DNA from: Clostridia bacterium
GTDB lineage: Bacteria; Bacillota_A; Clostridia; Christensenellales; Aristaeellaceae
Length of the DNA: 6,349 nucleotides
NCBI GenBank assembly: GCA_900754775.1
Contig: CAAEDZ010000134.1
Span: 1-6,349, forward strand
Direction of reading: 5' to 3'
The translations under genes and the position numbers were made by a program. The notes beneath the pieces are model-generated. The model was given only the letters and a program-made list of their open reading frames with translations. It was not told the origin of the DNA and searched no databases. The first letter of the stretch is position 1, and each line of letters opens with the position of its first letter. Positions 1 through 6,349 of the stretch are shown here, piece after piece.

Positions 1-1203
<1,203 letters not shown>

Positions 1204-1230
1204 CGGCATCCCAAAACCGAGGACACGGAC

Positions 1231-1284
1231 AAAGACGCCCGGATGTGCGTGATGACGCGCGTTCGGGCGTCTTTTCTGTTTTTT
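1231..1284 (+). terminator. Nested hairpin with T-tract after gltD (intrinsic terminator or attenuator)
   Basis: An 11-bp perfect stem pairs AAAGACGCCCG (1231-1241) with CGGGCGTCTTT (1264-1274). Inside it a second stem pairs GTGCGT (1245-1250) with ACGCGC (1255-1260), with one G-T pair, around a GATG loop. The bases between the stems can also mostly pair, so the whole folds as one long rod. It is followed by TTTTCTGTTTTTT (1272-1284). This is a textbook Rho-independent terminator on the + strand. Because amt begins only about 30 bases later with no clear promoter between, it may act as a partial terminator that lowers amt expression relative to gltD. Confidence 0.85.
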
Positions 1285-1298
1285 ATACATAGCATCAT

Positions 1299-1308
1299 GG
1301 AGGAAGGG
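1299..1308 (+). promoter_or_regulatory. Ribosome binding site of amt
   Basis: The purine run GGAGGAAGGG ends 7 bases before the ATG at 1316 and contains a full GGAGG core. It supports that ATG as the translation start. The start also places the first membrane segment at the very N-terminus, with no signal peptide. Confidence 0.8.
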
Positions 1309-1315
1309 TGATCTC

Positions 1316-3019
1316 ATGTTTTCCGGCATCAACACGATATGGGTCCTGGTCGGTTCAGCGCTTGTATTTTTCATGCAGGCGGGCTTCTCGATGTGTGAAG
1401 CGGGCTTTACCCGCGCAAAGAACACAGGCAACATTTTGATGAAGAACCTCATGGACTTCTGCATCGGCACGCCCTGCTTCTGGCTGATCGGGTTTGGCAT
1501 CATGTTCGGGGCAGGCGGCGCGCTCATAGGCTGGATCGACCCAGGCATCGCCGGGGATTACAGCCACCTGTTGCCCGCCGGAGTGCCGCTGTGGGCCTTT
1601 GCCATTTTCCAGACGGTCTTCTGCGCCACTTCGGCTACCATCGTCTCTGGGGCGATGGCCGAGCGCACGAAGTTCAGCGCCTATTGCATCTATTCAGCCT
1701 GCATCTCCATTTTCATCTACCCGGTCTCGGGCCACTGGATTTGGGGCGGAGGCTGGTTGAGCCAGCTTGGCTTCCATGACTTTGCCGGTTCCACGGCGGT
1801 ACACATGGTCGGCGGCATCTGCGCCCTCATCGGCGCGAAGATGCTCGGCCCCCGCCTCGGCAAGTACGGCAGGGACGGCAAGCCGCGCGCCATCCTCGGG
1901 CACAACCTGACCTTTGCGGCGCTGGGCGTGTTCATCCTCTGGTTCTGTTGGTTTGGCTTCAACGGCGCTTCCACCGTGGCCATGGACACAGACGCCGCCA
2001 TCGAGAGCGCCAGCCTCATCTTCTTCAACACCAACATGTCTGCGGCGGTTGCCTGCTGCGTGACGCTCGTCTTCACATGGCTGCGTTACGGCAAGCCGGA
2101 CGTCTCCATGACCTACAATGCCGCGCTCGCAGGTCTGGTGGGCGTCACCGCAGGCTGCGACGCGGTCTCGCCGTTGGGCGCGGCAATCATGGGGGCAGTG
2201 TTCGGCATCGTGATCGTGCTGGCGGTCGAGTTCTTCGACAAGGTCGCCAGAATAGACGACCCCGTTGGCGCCATCTCTGTACACGGCGTCTGCGGCGCGC
2301 TGGGCACGGTGATGACCGGGCTGTTCGCCACGGGCGTCTCCACGGAAAAGGGCCTCTTCTATGGCGGCGGCCTCCACCTGCTCGGCACGCAGTTGTTGGG
2401 CGTCCTCAGCGTGGCGGCTTACGTGGCTGTGGTCATTGCCATCGTCTTTGCCATCATCAAAAAGACCATCGGCCTGCGTGTGGACGCGGAGGATGAAATC
2501 GCCGGACTGGACGTTACCGAACACGGACTTTTGTCCGCCTATGCAGGTTTTTCCATGCTGCCCGAGCCGATCGAGGACGCGCCCGCAATGGCCGTCGCGG
2601 GCGATACGCCGGTCGCGGAAGCCGTTCCCGTCAAAAAAATGCCAACGTTCAGCGACGACCGGCGCAAGCTCACCAAGGTGGAGATCATCTGCAGGGAATC
2701 TCGTCTGGAGGCACTCAAAAACGCCATGACGTCCATCGGCATCACCGGCATGACCGTATCCCACGTGATGGGCTGCGGCGCTCAGAAGGGGAAGCCTGAA
2801 TACTACCGCGGCATTCCCGTCGAAGCGACGCTGCTGCCCAAGGTGCAGGTGGATATCGTCGTAAGCAAGGTGCCTGTGCGCAGCGTCATCGACACCGCCA
2901 AGAAGGTACTCTATACCGGCCATATCGGCGATGGAAAGATCTTCGTCTATGATGTGGAAAACGCGATCAAGGTGCGCACCGGCGAAGAAGGCTACGATGC
3001 GCTGCAGGATGTCGAGTGA
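1316..3019 (+). CDS. amt: Ammonium transporter Amt fused to a C-terminal PII (GlnB/GlnK) regulatory domain
   Basis: The 567-residue protein joins an ammonium channel to its own regulator. Residues 1 to about 385 form an Amt/Mep/Rh channel with about 11 membrane segments. The twin histidines of the pore are H163 (AVHMVGG) and H323 (SVHGVCG), the substrate-site aspartate is D155, the phenylalanine gate lies in FQTVFCATS (F98, F102), and WFGFNGAS (212-219) is the usual signature. The Amt cytoplasmic tail GLRVDAEDEIAGLDVTEHG (386-404) is intact. A linker of about 45 residues rich in Ala, Pro and Val follows. Residues 453-567 are a full PII domain: strand TKVEIICR, Q490-K491 (Q39/K40 of E. coli PII), T-loop YRGIPVEATLLPKV (497-510), B-loop TGHIGDGKIFV (534-544) and VRTGEEGYDAL near the end. 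Free GlnK trimers normally plug AmtB trimers by inserting T-loop Arg47; that arginine is present (R498). The uridylylated Tyr51 is replaced by Val502. The start is supported by a strong RBS. The gene may share transcripts with gltD through a leaky terminator. Confidence 0.95.
   Translation: MFSGINTIWVLVGSALVFFMQAGFSMCEAGFTRAKNTGNILMKNLMDFCIGTPCFWLIGFGIMFGAGGALIGWIDPGIAGDYSHLLPAGVPLWAFAIFQTVFCATSATIVSGAMAERTKFSAYCIYSACISIFIYPVSGHWIWGGGWLSQLGFHDFAGSTAVHMVGGICALIGAKMLGPRLGKYGRDGKPRAILGHNLTFAALGVFILWFCWFGFNGASTVAMDTDAAIESASLIFFNTNMSAAVACCVTLVFTWLRYGKPDVSMTYNAALAGLVGVTAGCDAVSPLGAAIMGAVFGIVIVLAVEFFDKVARIDDPVGAISVHGVCGALGTVMTGLFATGVSTEKGLFYGGGLHLLGTQLLGVLSVAAYVAVVIAIVFAIIKKTIGLRVDAEDEIAGLDVTEHGLLSAYAGFSMLPEPIEDAPAMAVAGDTPVAEAVPVKKMPTFSDDRRKLTKVEIICRESRLEALKNAMTSIGITGMTVSHVMGCGAQKGKPEYYRGIPVEATLLPKVQVDIVVSKVPVRSVIDTAKKVLYTGHIGDGKIFVYDVENAIKVRTGEEGYDALQDVE
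2960..2973. repeat. 14-bp direct repeat, copy 1 (inside amt 3' end)
   Basis: AACGCGATCAAGGT encodes N-A-I-K-V of the PII domain tail. The identical 14 bases recur at 3130-3143, 170 bp downstream, where they contain the stop codon of the recombinase remnant on the - strand. Flanking bases do not align well apart from a following GCGCA. Confidence 0.75.
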
Positions 3020-3136
3020 CGCGGAAGCGGTCAACAGACATCGATATTCAGGAATGCCACAAGGCACCCCAGACCGTTCCGCCAGCGCGGCTTGCGGAAC
3101 ACCAGGGGATTCGAGGAACACAAGACCGGAACGCGA
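3020..3136. other. Non-coding spacer between amt and the recombinase remnant, holding a hairpin
   Basis: No credible gene lies here. The main structure is an inverted repeat, GTTCCGC (3076-3082) with GCGGAAC (3094-3100). After one mismatch it continues as three more pairs (3084-3086 with 3090-3092) closing on a GCG loop. There is no T-tract on either side, so it is not a normal intrinsic terminator, although it could stabilise the amt mRNA end. GGAAC recurs at 3096, 3115 and 3128. The stretch is probably partly remnant DNA of the mobile element. Confidence 0.5.
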
Positions 3137-3143
3137 TCAAGGT
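3130..3143. repeat. 14-bp direct repeat, copy 2 (at recombinase 3' end)
   Basis: AACGCGATCAAGGT is identical to 2960-2973 within amt. On the - strand it supplies the TGA (3139-3137) that ends the recombinase reading frame. Read on the + strand in the matching frame it again gives N-A-I-K-V, but the surrounding residues do not resemble PII. It may be a short att-like core, or a fragment of a second PII-type gene end; this is inference. Confidence 0.7.
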
Positions 3144-4432
3144 CGTGCGCAAAGGTCGACCAGACAAAGGGAAAGCCCCGAAAACGCAATGTTTTCGGGG
3201 CTTGGTGCAGCTGAGCGATCCAAATCCGAACCAGTTTTCTTATCGGACAGTGCGGTTTTGAGGTCGTCAAAAGTGACAGTTTCTGTCCCTTCCCTGTAGT
3301 TGAAAGTCATCACCATCTTGTCATCGTACAGGGAAATGGCGTTGATAAAAGTGTCGATCAGCATCTTCCGGTGGGACTTCTGCCGCACGTCCAGCTTGCG
3401 GAAGCGGTGCAGCCAGAAGGTCATAAACTCGGCGCTGACTTTGGGCTTCGCCAGTTTCTCGCAGGCAATCTTGGTTTCCAGTTCCTCTTTCGCAGCTTCC
3501 AGTTCTTCCAGACGGCTTTTTGTGGACTTGGTTAAAATCCCCTGCTGGATGGCGTTCAAGAGGTTTTGAATGGCTGTGTCAGCCTCCCGCAACTGCTGTT
3601 CATAGAGCGGCAGGTTGACATTCTCCCTGTCCTGCAAGTCCATCAGCATGGACACGATGGCCTCAATCGCCTTATCGTCCATCACCATCTTCATGGTTTC
3701 GCTGACCACCAAATCTTCGATCCATTCCTTGCGGACAGACTTCTTATGGCACTCGGTACGCTTCTTTTTCACGGATACGCACTTGTAGTAGTGGTGTACA
3801 TTCCCCGTGTGGCTGGTGCCGCTCTCGCCGCAGAGATAGGCTCCGCAGTAGCCGCAGAACAGCTTGGTTGTGAGCAGGCAATCGTCCTCGGCCTTGTGGC
3901 GGGCCGGGGCTTTTTTGTTCTTCGCCAACTTCTCCTGCACCCGGTCAAAGAGGTCACGGGGGACGATGGCAGGAATGCCGTCCGGCACTACAATGTCCCG
4001 GTAGGTATATTCCCCGATATAGCGGCGGTTGTTCAGAAGGTGCTGGACGTTGTTATAGTTCAGCTTTTGTCCCCGCGCGTTCTTCACGCCATGCTCGTTG
4101 AGTCAGTCCCGAATTTGCGTCATGGTAGCGCCTTCGTCGTAGCGCTGGAACGCCTCCCGCACAAAGGGAGCGGTCAGCGGGTCGGGCTGAAAGCGCTGGT
4201 CGCTGTCGATCAGATAGCCGATTGGACGTGTGCCGCCGTTGTACTTGGATTTCAGGGCGTTCTCCGTCATGCCGCGCACGACCTTTTCGGACAGGTCGGC
4301 GGAGTAGTATTCGGCGTATCCCTCCAGCACGCTCTCCAGAATGATGCCCTCGGCCCCGTCGGAAATGACCTCGGTGGCGGACACCACTTTGACCCCGTTC
4401 TTTTTCAGAGCGGCCTTCTCCTGTTTTAACAA
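3137..4432 (-). pseudogene. Large serine recombinase remnant: N-terminus missing and internal stop
   Basis: Site-specific recombinase of the large serine family (Tn4451/TnpX-like) that once moved an integrative element. What remains starts in the region after the catalytic domain (KKNGVKVVSATE, then LEGYAEYYSADLSEKVVRG), continues through the recombinase domain (YNGGTRPIGYLID, QHLLNNRRYIGEYTYRD) and a zinc ribbon at about 3750-3856 (CGYC, YKC, ECHKK), then a glutamate/lysine-rich coiled coil (about residues 149-216 of the downstream open part) and the C-terminal KSHRKMLIDTFINAI segment. Two lesions are clear. The roughly 150-residue resolvase domain with the nucleophilic serine is absent, the match fading near 4415-4432 next to the EAL gene. 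A TGA at 4105-4103 (MTQIRD-stop-LNEHGVKN) interrupts the frame where relatives, from memory, carry a sense codon, probably Trp. The last residues (SGLSLCLVDLCARP) look like read-through into flanking DNA. By eye the base composition is less GC-rich than its neighbours, consistent with transfer. Confidence 0.9.
3173..3203 (-). terminator. Perfect 13-bp inverted repeat at the recombinase 3' end, possible terminator
   Basis: AAGCCCCGAAAAC (3173-3185) pairs perfectly with GTTTTCGGGGCTT (3191-3203) around a 5-base loop. Read on the - strand it is followed by TTTCCCTTTG, a weak T-tract. Read on the + strand no T-run follows. It therefore best fits a terminator for the recombinase gene, although it sits inside the last codons of the current reading frame. 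That suggests the original stop lay elsewhere and the frame now runs on past it. Confidence 0.5.
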
Positions 4433-4441
4433 CGGCGAAGC

Positions 4442-5611
4442 TTATGCCTCGGCGGAAATCGGGAAGGGGCAATCGGCATCCACCGTCGCTTTTTGTCTCG
4501 CTTCTGGATCAAAGTCAAATCGCGCGTATGCCTCTTGTGCGAGCGACGATTTGTTCTTCACCCGTTCTATGATCTGCTCCGGCGGCAGGGGTTCGGAGAA
4601 GTAGAAGCCCTGCGCCATGTCCACATCCCATGCGGAGAGCAACTCCACTTCCCGCCGCGTTTCCACGCCCTCGGCGACGATCCTGTAACCCGGTTTTTTG
4701 AGTATACCCACCATATCACGATAAAAGTTCGCGGCGGCTTCGTCTGCGCAGACGTCCCTGAGCAGCGAGCGATCCATTTTAATGACGGAAAAGGGCAGTT
4801 TCAGCACAGTGTTCAGGTTGGCGTAGCCGGAGCCAAAGTCGTCCAGACAGAGGCCGACGCCGGCGCTTTGCAGCGCCTGCACGCTCTCTTCCAATGCGCG
4901 CGCATACTGCGTGGCCACCGTTTCGGTGATCTCAAACAGGAAGCGCGCAAAGGGCAGGTCATGGGCGCGGATGATGTCCAGCAGGCTCCGGCAGTATTCC
5001 GCGTCCAGCAGTTCGTCCGGGGTGAGGTTGAACTTGATGTTGCAAATGCCCTCGAAGATCTGCCCGTTCTCCTGCGCAAAGCGGCAGACGCGCTCTAGCT
5101 GCAAAGGCGTGATGCGGCGCATCTGGCCGCTGTGGATGGCGGCGCGGATGAACATATCCGGCGGTATCCAGCCCAACGTCGGGTGGTGCAGGCGGCTGAG
5201 CGCCTCCAGCGACACATAGCGCTCGTCCGCGAGCGAACAGACCGGCTGATACCAGACCTCAAAGAGGTCATCGCGCACGGCTTCCTCCAGATAGCGCTCT
5301 ACTTCGCGCATTTCGTCGAATGCGTGGCGTGCCTCCGGGGTGTAGGCTACGCGGGCGATTTCCGCCTGCCCGGAGGCGGGGCGCAGCAGGAAGTCGATGA
5401 AGGCGGACAATTCCTCCACGCTCTGCCAGCCATCCGCGAGGGGAAGCGCCACATAGGAGGCGCCGCAGGATACCGCGTCCTCTCCGAGGTAAAATCCTTC
5501 GCCTTTGAGCGCCTCCAGTGCGGAGGATACTGTCTCCGCCTCCGCCGCGTCCCTGACCCAGAGCGCGAAGCGGCCGGGCGCGAGGCGGAAGACGCGCGGC
5601 GAGATCTGCAT
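4442..5611 (-). CDS. EAL-domain cyclic-di-GMP phosphodiesterase with a degenerate GGDEF tail
   Basis: A 389-residue reading from the ATG at 5611-5609. Residues 1 to about 85 look like the C-terminal half of a GGDEF domain with a ruined active site (FRLAPGRFAL where GGDEF would be; VSCGASY; SVEELSAFIDFLL). Residues about 112-352 are a full EAL domain, which cleaves c-di-GMP to pGpG. Expected metal- and substrate-binding residues are present: E136-A-L, N195, E227 in FEITET, D257-D258 in DDFGSGY, K278, E314 in AEGVET and Q334 in QGFYF. It looks catalytically competent. The frame stays open upstream to 5848, but that part is a nonsense reading of the membrane-protein ORF and is excluded. The ATG overlaps the stop of that ORF as TGATG, preceded by AAAGG only 3 nt away. 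The loss of the first half of GGDEF suggests the gene is one end of a larger deleted gene. The TAA stop lies about 10 bases from the recombinase remnant and no terminator follows. Confidence 0.85.
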   Translation of the reverse strand: MQISPRVFRLAPGRFALWVRDAAEAETVSSALEALKGEGFYLGEDAVSCGASYVALPLADGWQSVEELSAFIDFLLRPASGQAEIARVAYTPEARHAFDEMREVERYLEEAVRDDLFEVWYQPVCSLADERYVSLEALSRLHHPTLGWIPPDMFIRAAIHSGQMRRITPLQLERVCRFAQENGQIFEGICNIKFNLTPDELLDAEYCRSLLDIIRAHDLPFARFLFEITETVATQYARALEESVQALQSAGVGLCLDDFGSGYANLNTVLKLPFSVIKMDRSLLRDVCADEAAANFYRDMVGILKKPGYRIVAEGVETRREVELLSAWDVDMAQGFYFSEPLPPEQIIERVKNKSSLAQEAYARFDFDPEARQKATVDADCPFPISAEA

Positions 5612-5613
5612 CA
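5609..5613 (-). promoter_or_regulatory. TGATG stop-start overlap between membrane ORF and EAL ORF
   Basis: The TGA of the membrane ORF (5613-5611) shares its last base with the ATG of the EAL ORF (5611-5609). The purine run AAAGG (5619-5615) is only 3 nt from the ATG, shorter than ideal. Such overlaps allow translation re-initiation, so EAL could still be made after whatever event split the gene. Confidence 0.6.
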
Positions 5614-5967
5614 GCCTTTCAGCGCCGCGTTGAGCAGTGTTGGCAGCAGGCCCACGAGCGCCACCCGCCGCCTGCGCCCCGCGTCGTAGATCATGCGCGT
5701 GGAGATGAAGCGCAGCATCACCCAAGGCAGCAGCGCCTGCGCCAGATACAGCGGCGTGGCGGCCGCCATGATGAGCCACGCCGCCGCGCGATGCCGCTGC
5801 ATCTGCGTGAGCGCCATGCCCAGCGCGCAGGCCAGCAGGGAAAGGCATGCCATCCAGAAAAAGGAAACGGTGTTCTCATCGCGCAATTTCCGCTGCCGTC
5901 CAAAGTGGTACAGCGTCAGGCACAGGATCAGCGTCGCCGCCCATAGCCAGGTGTCCTTCCAATACAT
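5611..5967 (-). CDS. Short membrane protein, probable N-terminal sensor fragment of the EAL protein
   Basis: A 118-residue protein with hydrophobic segments at about 7-22, 31-54 and 61-88 and a cut-off fourth at about 101-116. Basic loops (GRQRKLRD, AGRRRR) separate them. It resembles the start of the multi-segment membrane sensor found at the N-terminus of clostridial GGDEF-EAL proteins; this is recognition of style, not a database match. The fourth segment ends abruptly (LLPTLLNAALKG, then stop), exactly where the EAL ORF begins in the -1 frame. The simplest reading is an internal deletion that removed the rest of the membrane region and the first half of GGDEF and shifted the frame. Alternatively the two ORFs are translationally coupled as a split gene. 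The ATG at 5967 is supported by GAGAGG 9 bases upstream. It lies 21 nt after the histidine kinase stop, so the two are probably co-transcribed. Confidence 0.65.
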   Translation of the reverse strand: MYWKDTWLWAATLILCLTLYHFGRQRKLRDENTVSFFWMACLSLLACALGMALTQMQRHRAAAWLIMAAATPLYLAQALLPWVMLRFISTRMIYDAGRRRRVALVGLLPTLLNAALKG

Positions 5968-5976
5968 GTATATCTT

Positions 5977-5982
5977 CCTCTC
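5977..5982 (-). promoter_or_regulatory. Ribosome binding site of the membrane ORF
   Basis: GAGAGG on the - strand, 9 nt before the ATG at 5967, lies in the 21-nt gap after the kinase stop. It fixes that start codon. There is no room for a promoter between the two genes, which supports an operon. Confidence 0.65.
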
Positions 5983-5988
5983 GCCGCC

Positions 5989-6349
5989 CTAGGGCGACGG
6001 CGCCGCCTCCAGGGTGATGGTGAATACCGCGCCGCCCTGCGGTCGGTTTGCGGCGGCGATGTCGCCGCCCATGGCCCGCGCCGCCGAGCGCGCGATGGCG
6101 AGGCCGAGGCCGAAATTGCCGCCGCTGCCCTTGTAGCAGCGCTCAAAGAGGCGGGGCATGTCCGCCTCGGAAATGCCCGGGCCGTCGTCAGAGACGGAGA
6201 TGGACACGCGGCCGTTTTCTGCCCTTGCCTCGACAAAGACAGATGTGCGCGCGTAGCGGATGGCGTTGGTGAGCAGGTTTTCCAGCGCCCGCTCCAGAAG
6301 CTCCTCGTTGCCGAGGATCGCCAGCGTCTCCGGCAAGGAGGCGGTGGAA
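5989..6349 (-). CDS. Sensor histidine kinase, C-terminal ATP-binding domain only (5' end beyond window)
   Basis: The frame is open to the window edge, so only about the last 120 residues are seen; the TTG at 6336 is not a start. They form a HATPase domain: N-box ENLLTNAIRYA (19-29 counted from 6336), G1 box SDDGPGI (49-55), F-box LFERCYKG (63-70), and G2 box GGNFGLGLAI (72-81), followed by ARAMGGDI and VFTITL. This is the catalytic ATP-binding part that phosphorylates the conserved histidine, which lies outside the window with the sensor region. The YKG-x-GGNFGLGLAI spacing is common in Firmicute kinases. A response regulator would usually sit upstream (beyond 6349). It is the first visible gene of an operon with the membrane and EAL ORFs, suggesting a two-component system linked to c-di-GMP turnover. 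Confidence 0.92.
   Translation of the reverse strand, partial: STASLPETLAILGNEELLERALENLLTNAIRYARTSVFVEARAENGRVSISVSDDGPGISEADMPRLFERCYKGSGGNFGLGLAIARSAARAMGGDIAAANRPQGGAVFTITLEAAPSP

Noticed and set aside
1284..1289. TATACA as a -10 box for amt
   Set aside because: There is no -35 partner, and the resulting start would lie inside the Shine-Dalgarno sequence.
1694..3121. Long open frame on the - strand opposite amt
   Set aside because: It is a His/Asp/Ala-rich shadow of a GC-rich gene, with no domain, and lies opposite a strongly recognised coding sequence.
3101..3125. tRNA-like fragment (GGGGATTCGAGGAAC) as a tRNA attachment site
   Set aside because: The T-loop resemblance is partial, the arms do not pair properly and no acceptor stem or CCA end is present.
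4103..4105. Programmed recoding of the recombinase TGA (selenocysteine or read-through)
   Set aside because: The family has no such residue, no downstream SECIS-like hairpin is apparent, and the gene also lacks its catalytic domain, so decay is the simpler explanation.
3566..4429. 287-residue open frame on the + strand over the recombinase
   Set aside because: It is an antisense reading of a gene with clear recombinase and zinc-ribbon motifs; no domain is visible.
4493..5098. 201-residue open frame on the + strand over the EAL gene
   Set aside because: It lies antisense to a well-conserved EAL domain and has no recognisable content.
5595..5640. Programmed -1 frameshift joining membrane and EAL ORFs
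   Set aside because: The EAL frame is -1 to the membrane frame, but no X-XXY-YYZ slippery heptamer is present at CTGAAAGG, and domain parts would still be missing from the fusion.
5612..5848. N-terminal extension of the EAL protein to an upstream start at 5848
   Set aside because: The extra 79 residues are Ala/Gly/His/Arg-rich nonsense, while another frame of the same bases encodes clean membrane segments with a good RBS.

Overview
The window looks like chromosome of a GC-rich, probably anaerobic Firmicute (Clostridia, gut type). This is inferred from the style of the proteins: a clostridial-type GltD, a histidine kinase with the YKG-x-GGNFGLGLAI signature, a degenerate GGDEF-EAL membrane protein and a Tn4451-like serine recombinase. 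No rRNA or other taxonomic marker is present, so the assignment is tentative.

Left half (+ strand, 1-3019): a nitrogen-assimilation pair. The 3' part of gltD (glutamate synthase small subunit) is followed by a strong nested hairpin with a T-tract, then by an ammonium transporter gene. The transporter is unusual: an 11-segment Amt channel is fused in one reading frame to a complete PII (GlnB/GlnK-type) domain. Amt brings in ammonium, GOGAT uses the glutamine made from it, and the built-in PII domain would gate the channel by energy and 2-oxoglutarate status. The tyrosine normally uridylylated in the PII T-loop is missing.

Middle (3020-4441): about 110 bp of non-coding sequence with a hairpin, then, on the - strand, the decayed remnant of a large serine recombinase. 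The catalytic N-terminal resolvase domain is absent, an in-frame TGA interrupts the recombinase domain, and the 3' end reads into a 14-bp sequence that also occurs in the amt 3' coding region. This is scar tissue of a mobile element, or possibly an assembly join.

Right half (- strand, 4442-6349): a signalling operon read right to left. The end of a sensor histidine kinase (ATP-binding domain) is followed after 21 nt by a short membrane protein. That ORF ends in a TGATG overlap with a c-di-GMP phosphodiesterase (EAL) ORF. The two short ORFs look like the two ends of one membrane-GGDEF-EAL protein that has lost its middle. All recognisable catalytic residues of the EAL domain remain.

The nitrogen module and the signalling module converge on the recombinase scar. 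I see no CRISPR array, rRNA or tRNA, and no convincing wholly new system. The most interesting items are the Amt-PII fusion with its altered T-loop, the 14-bp repeat at the recombinase end, and the collapsed EAL gene.
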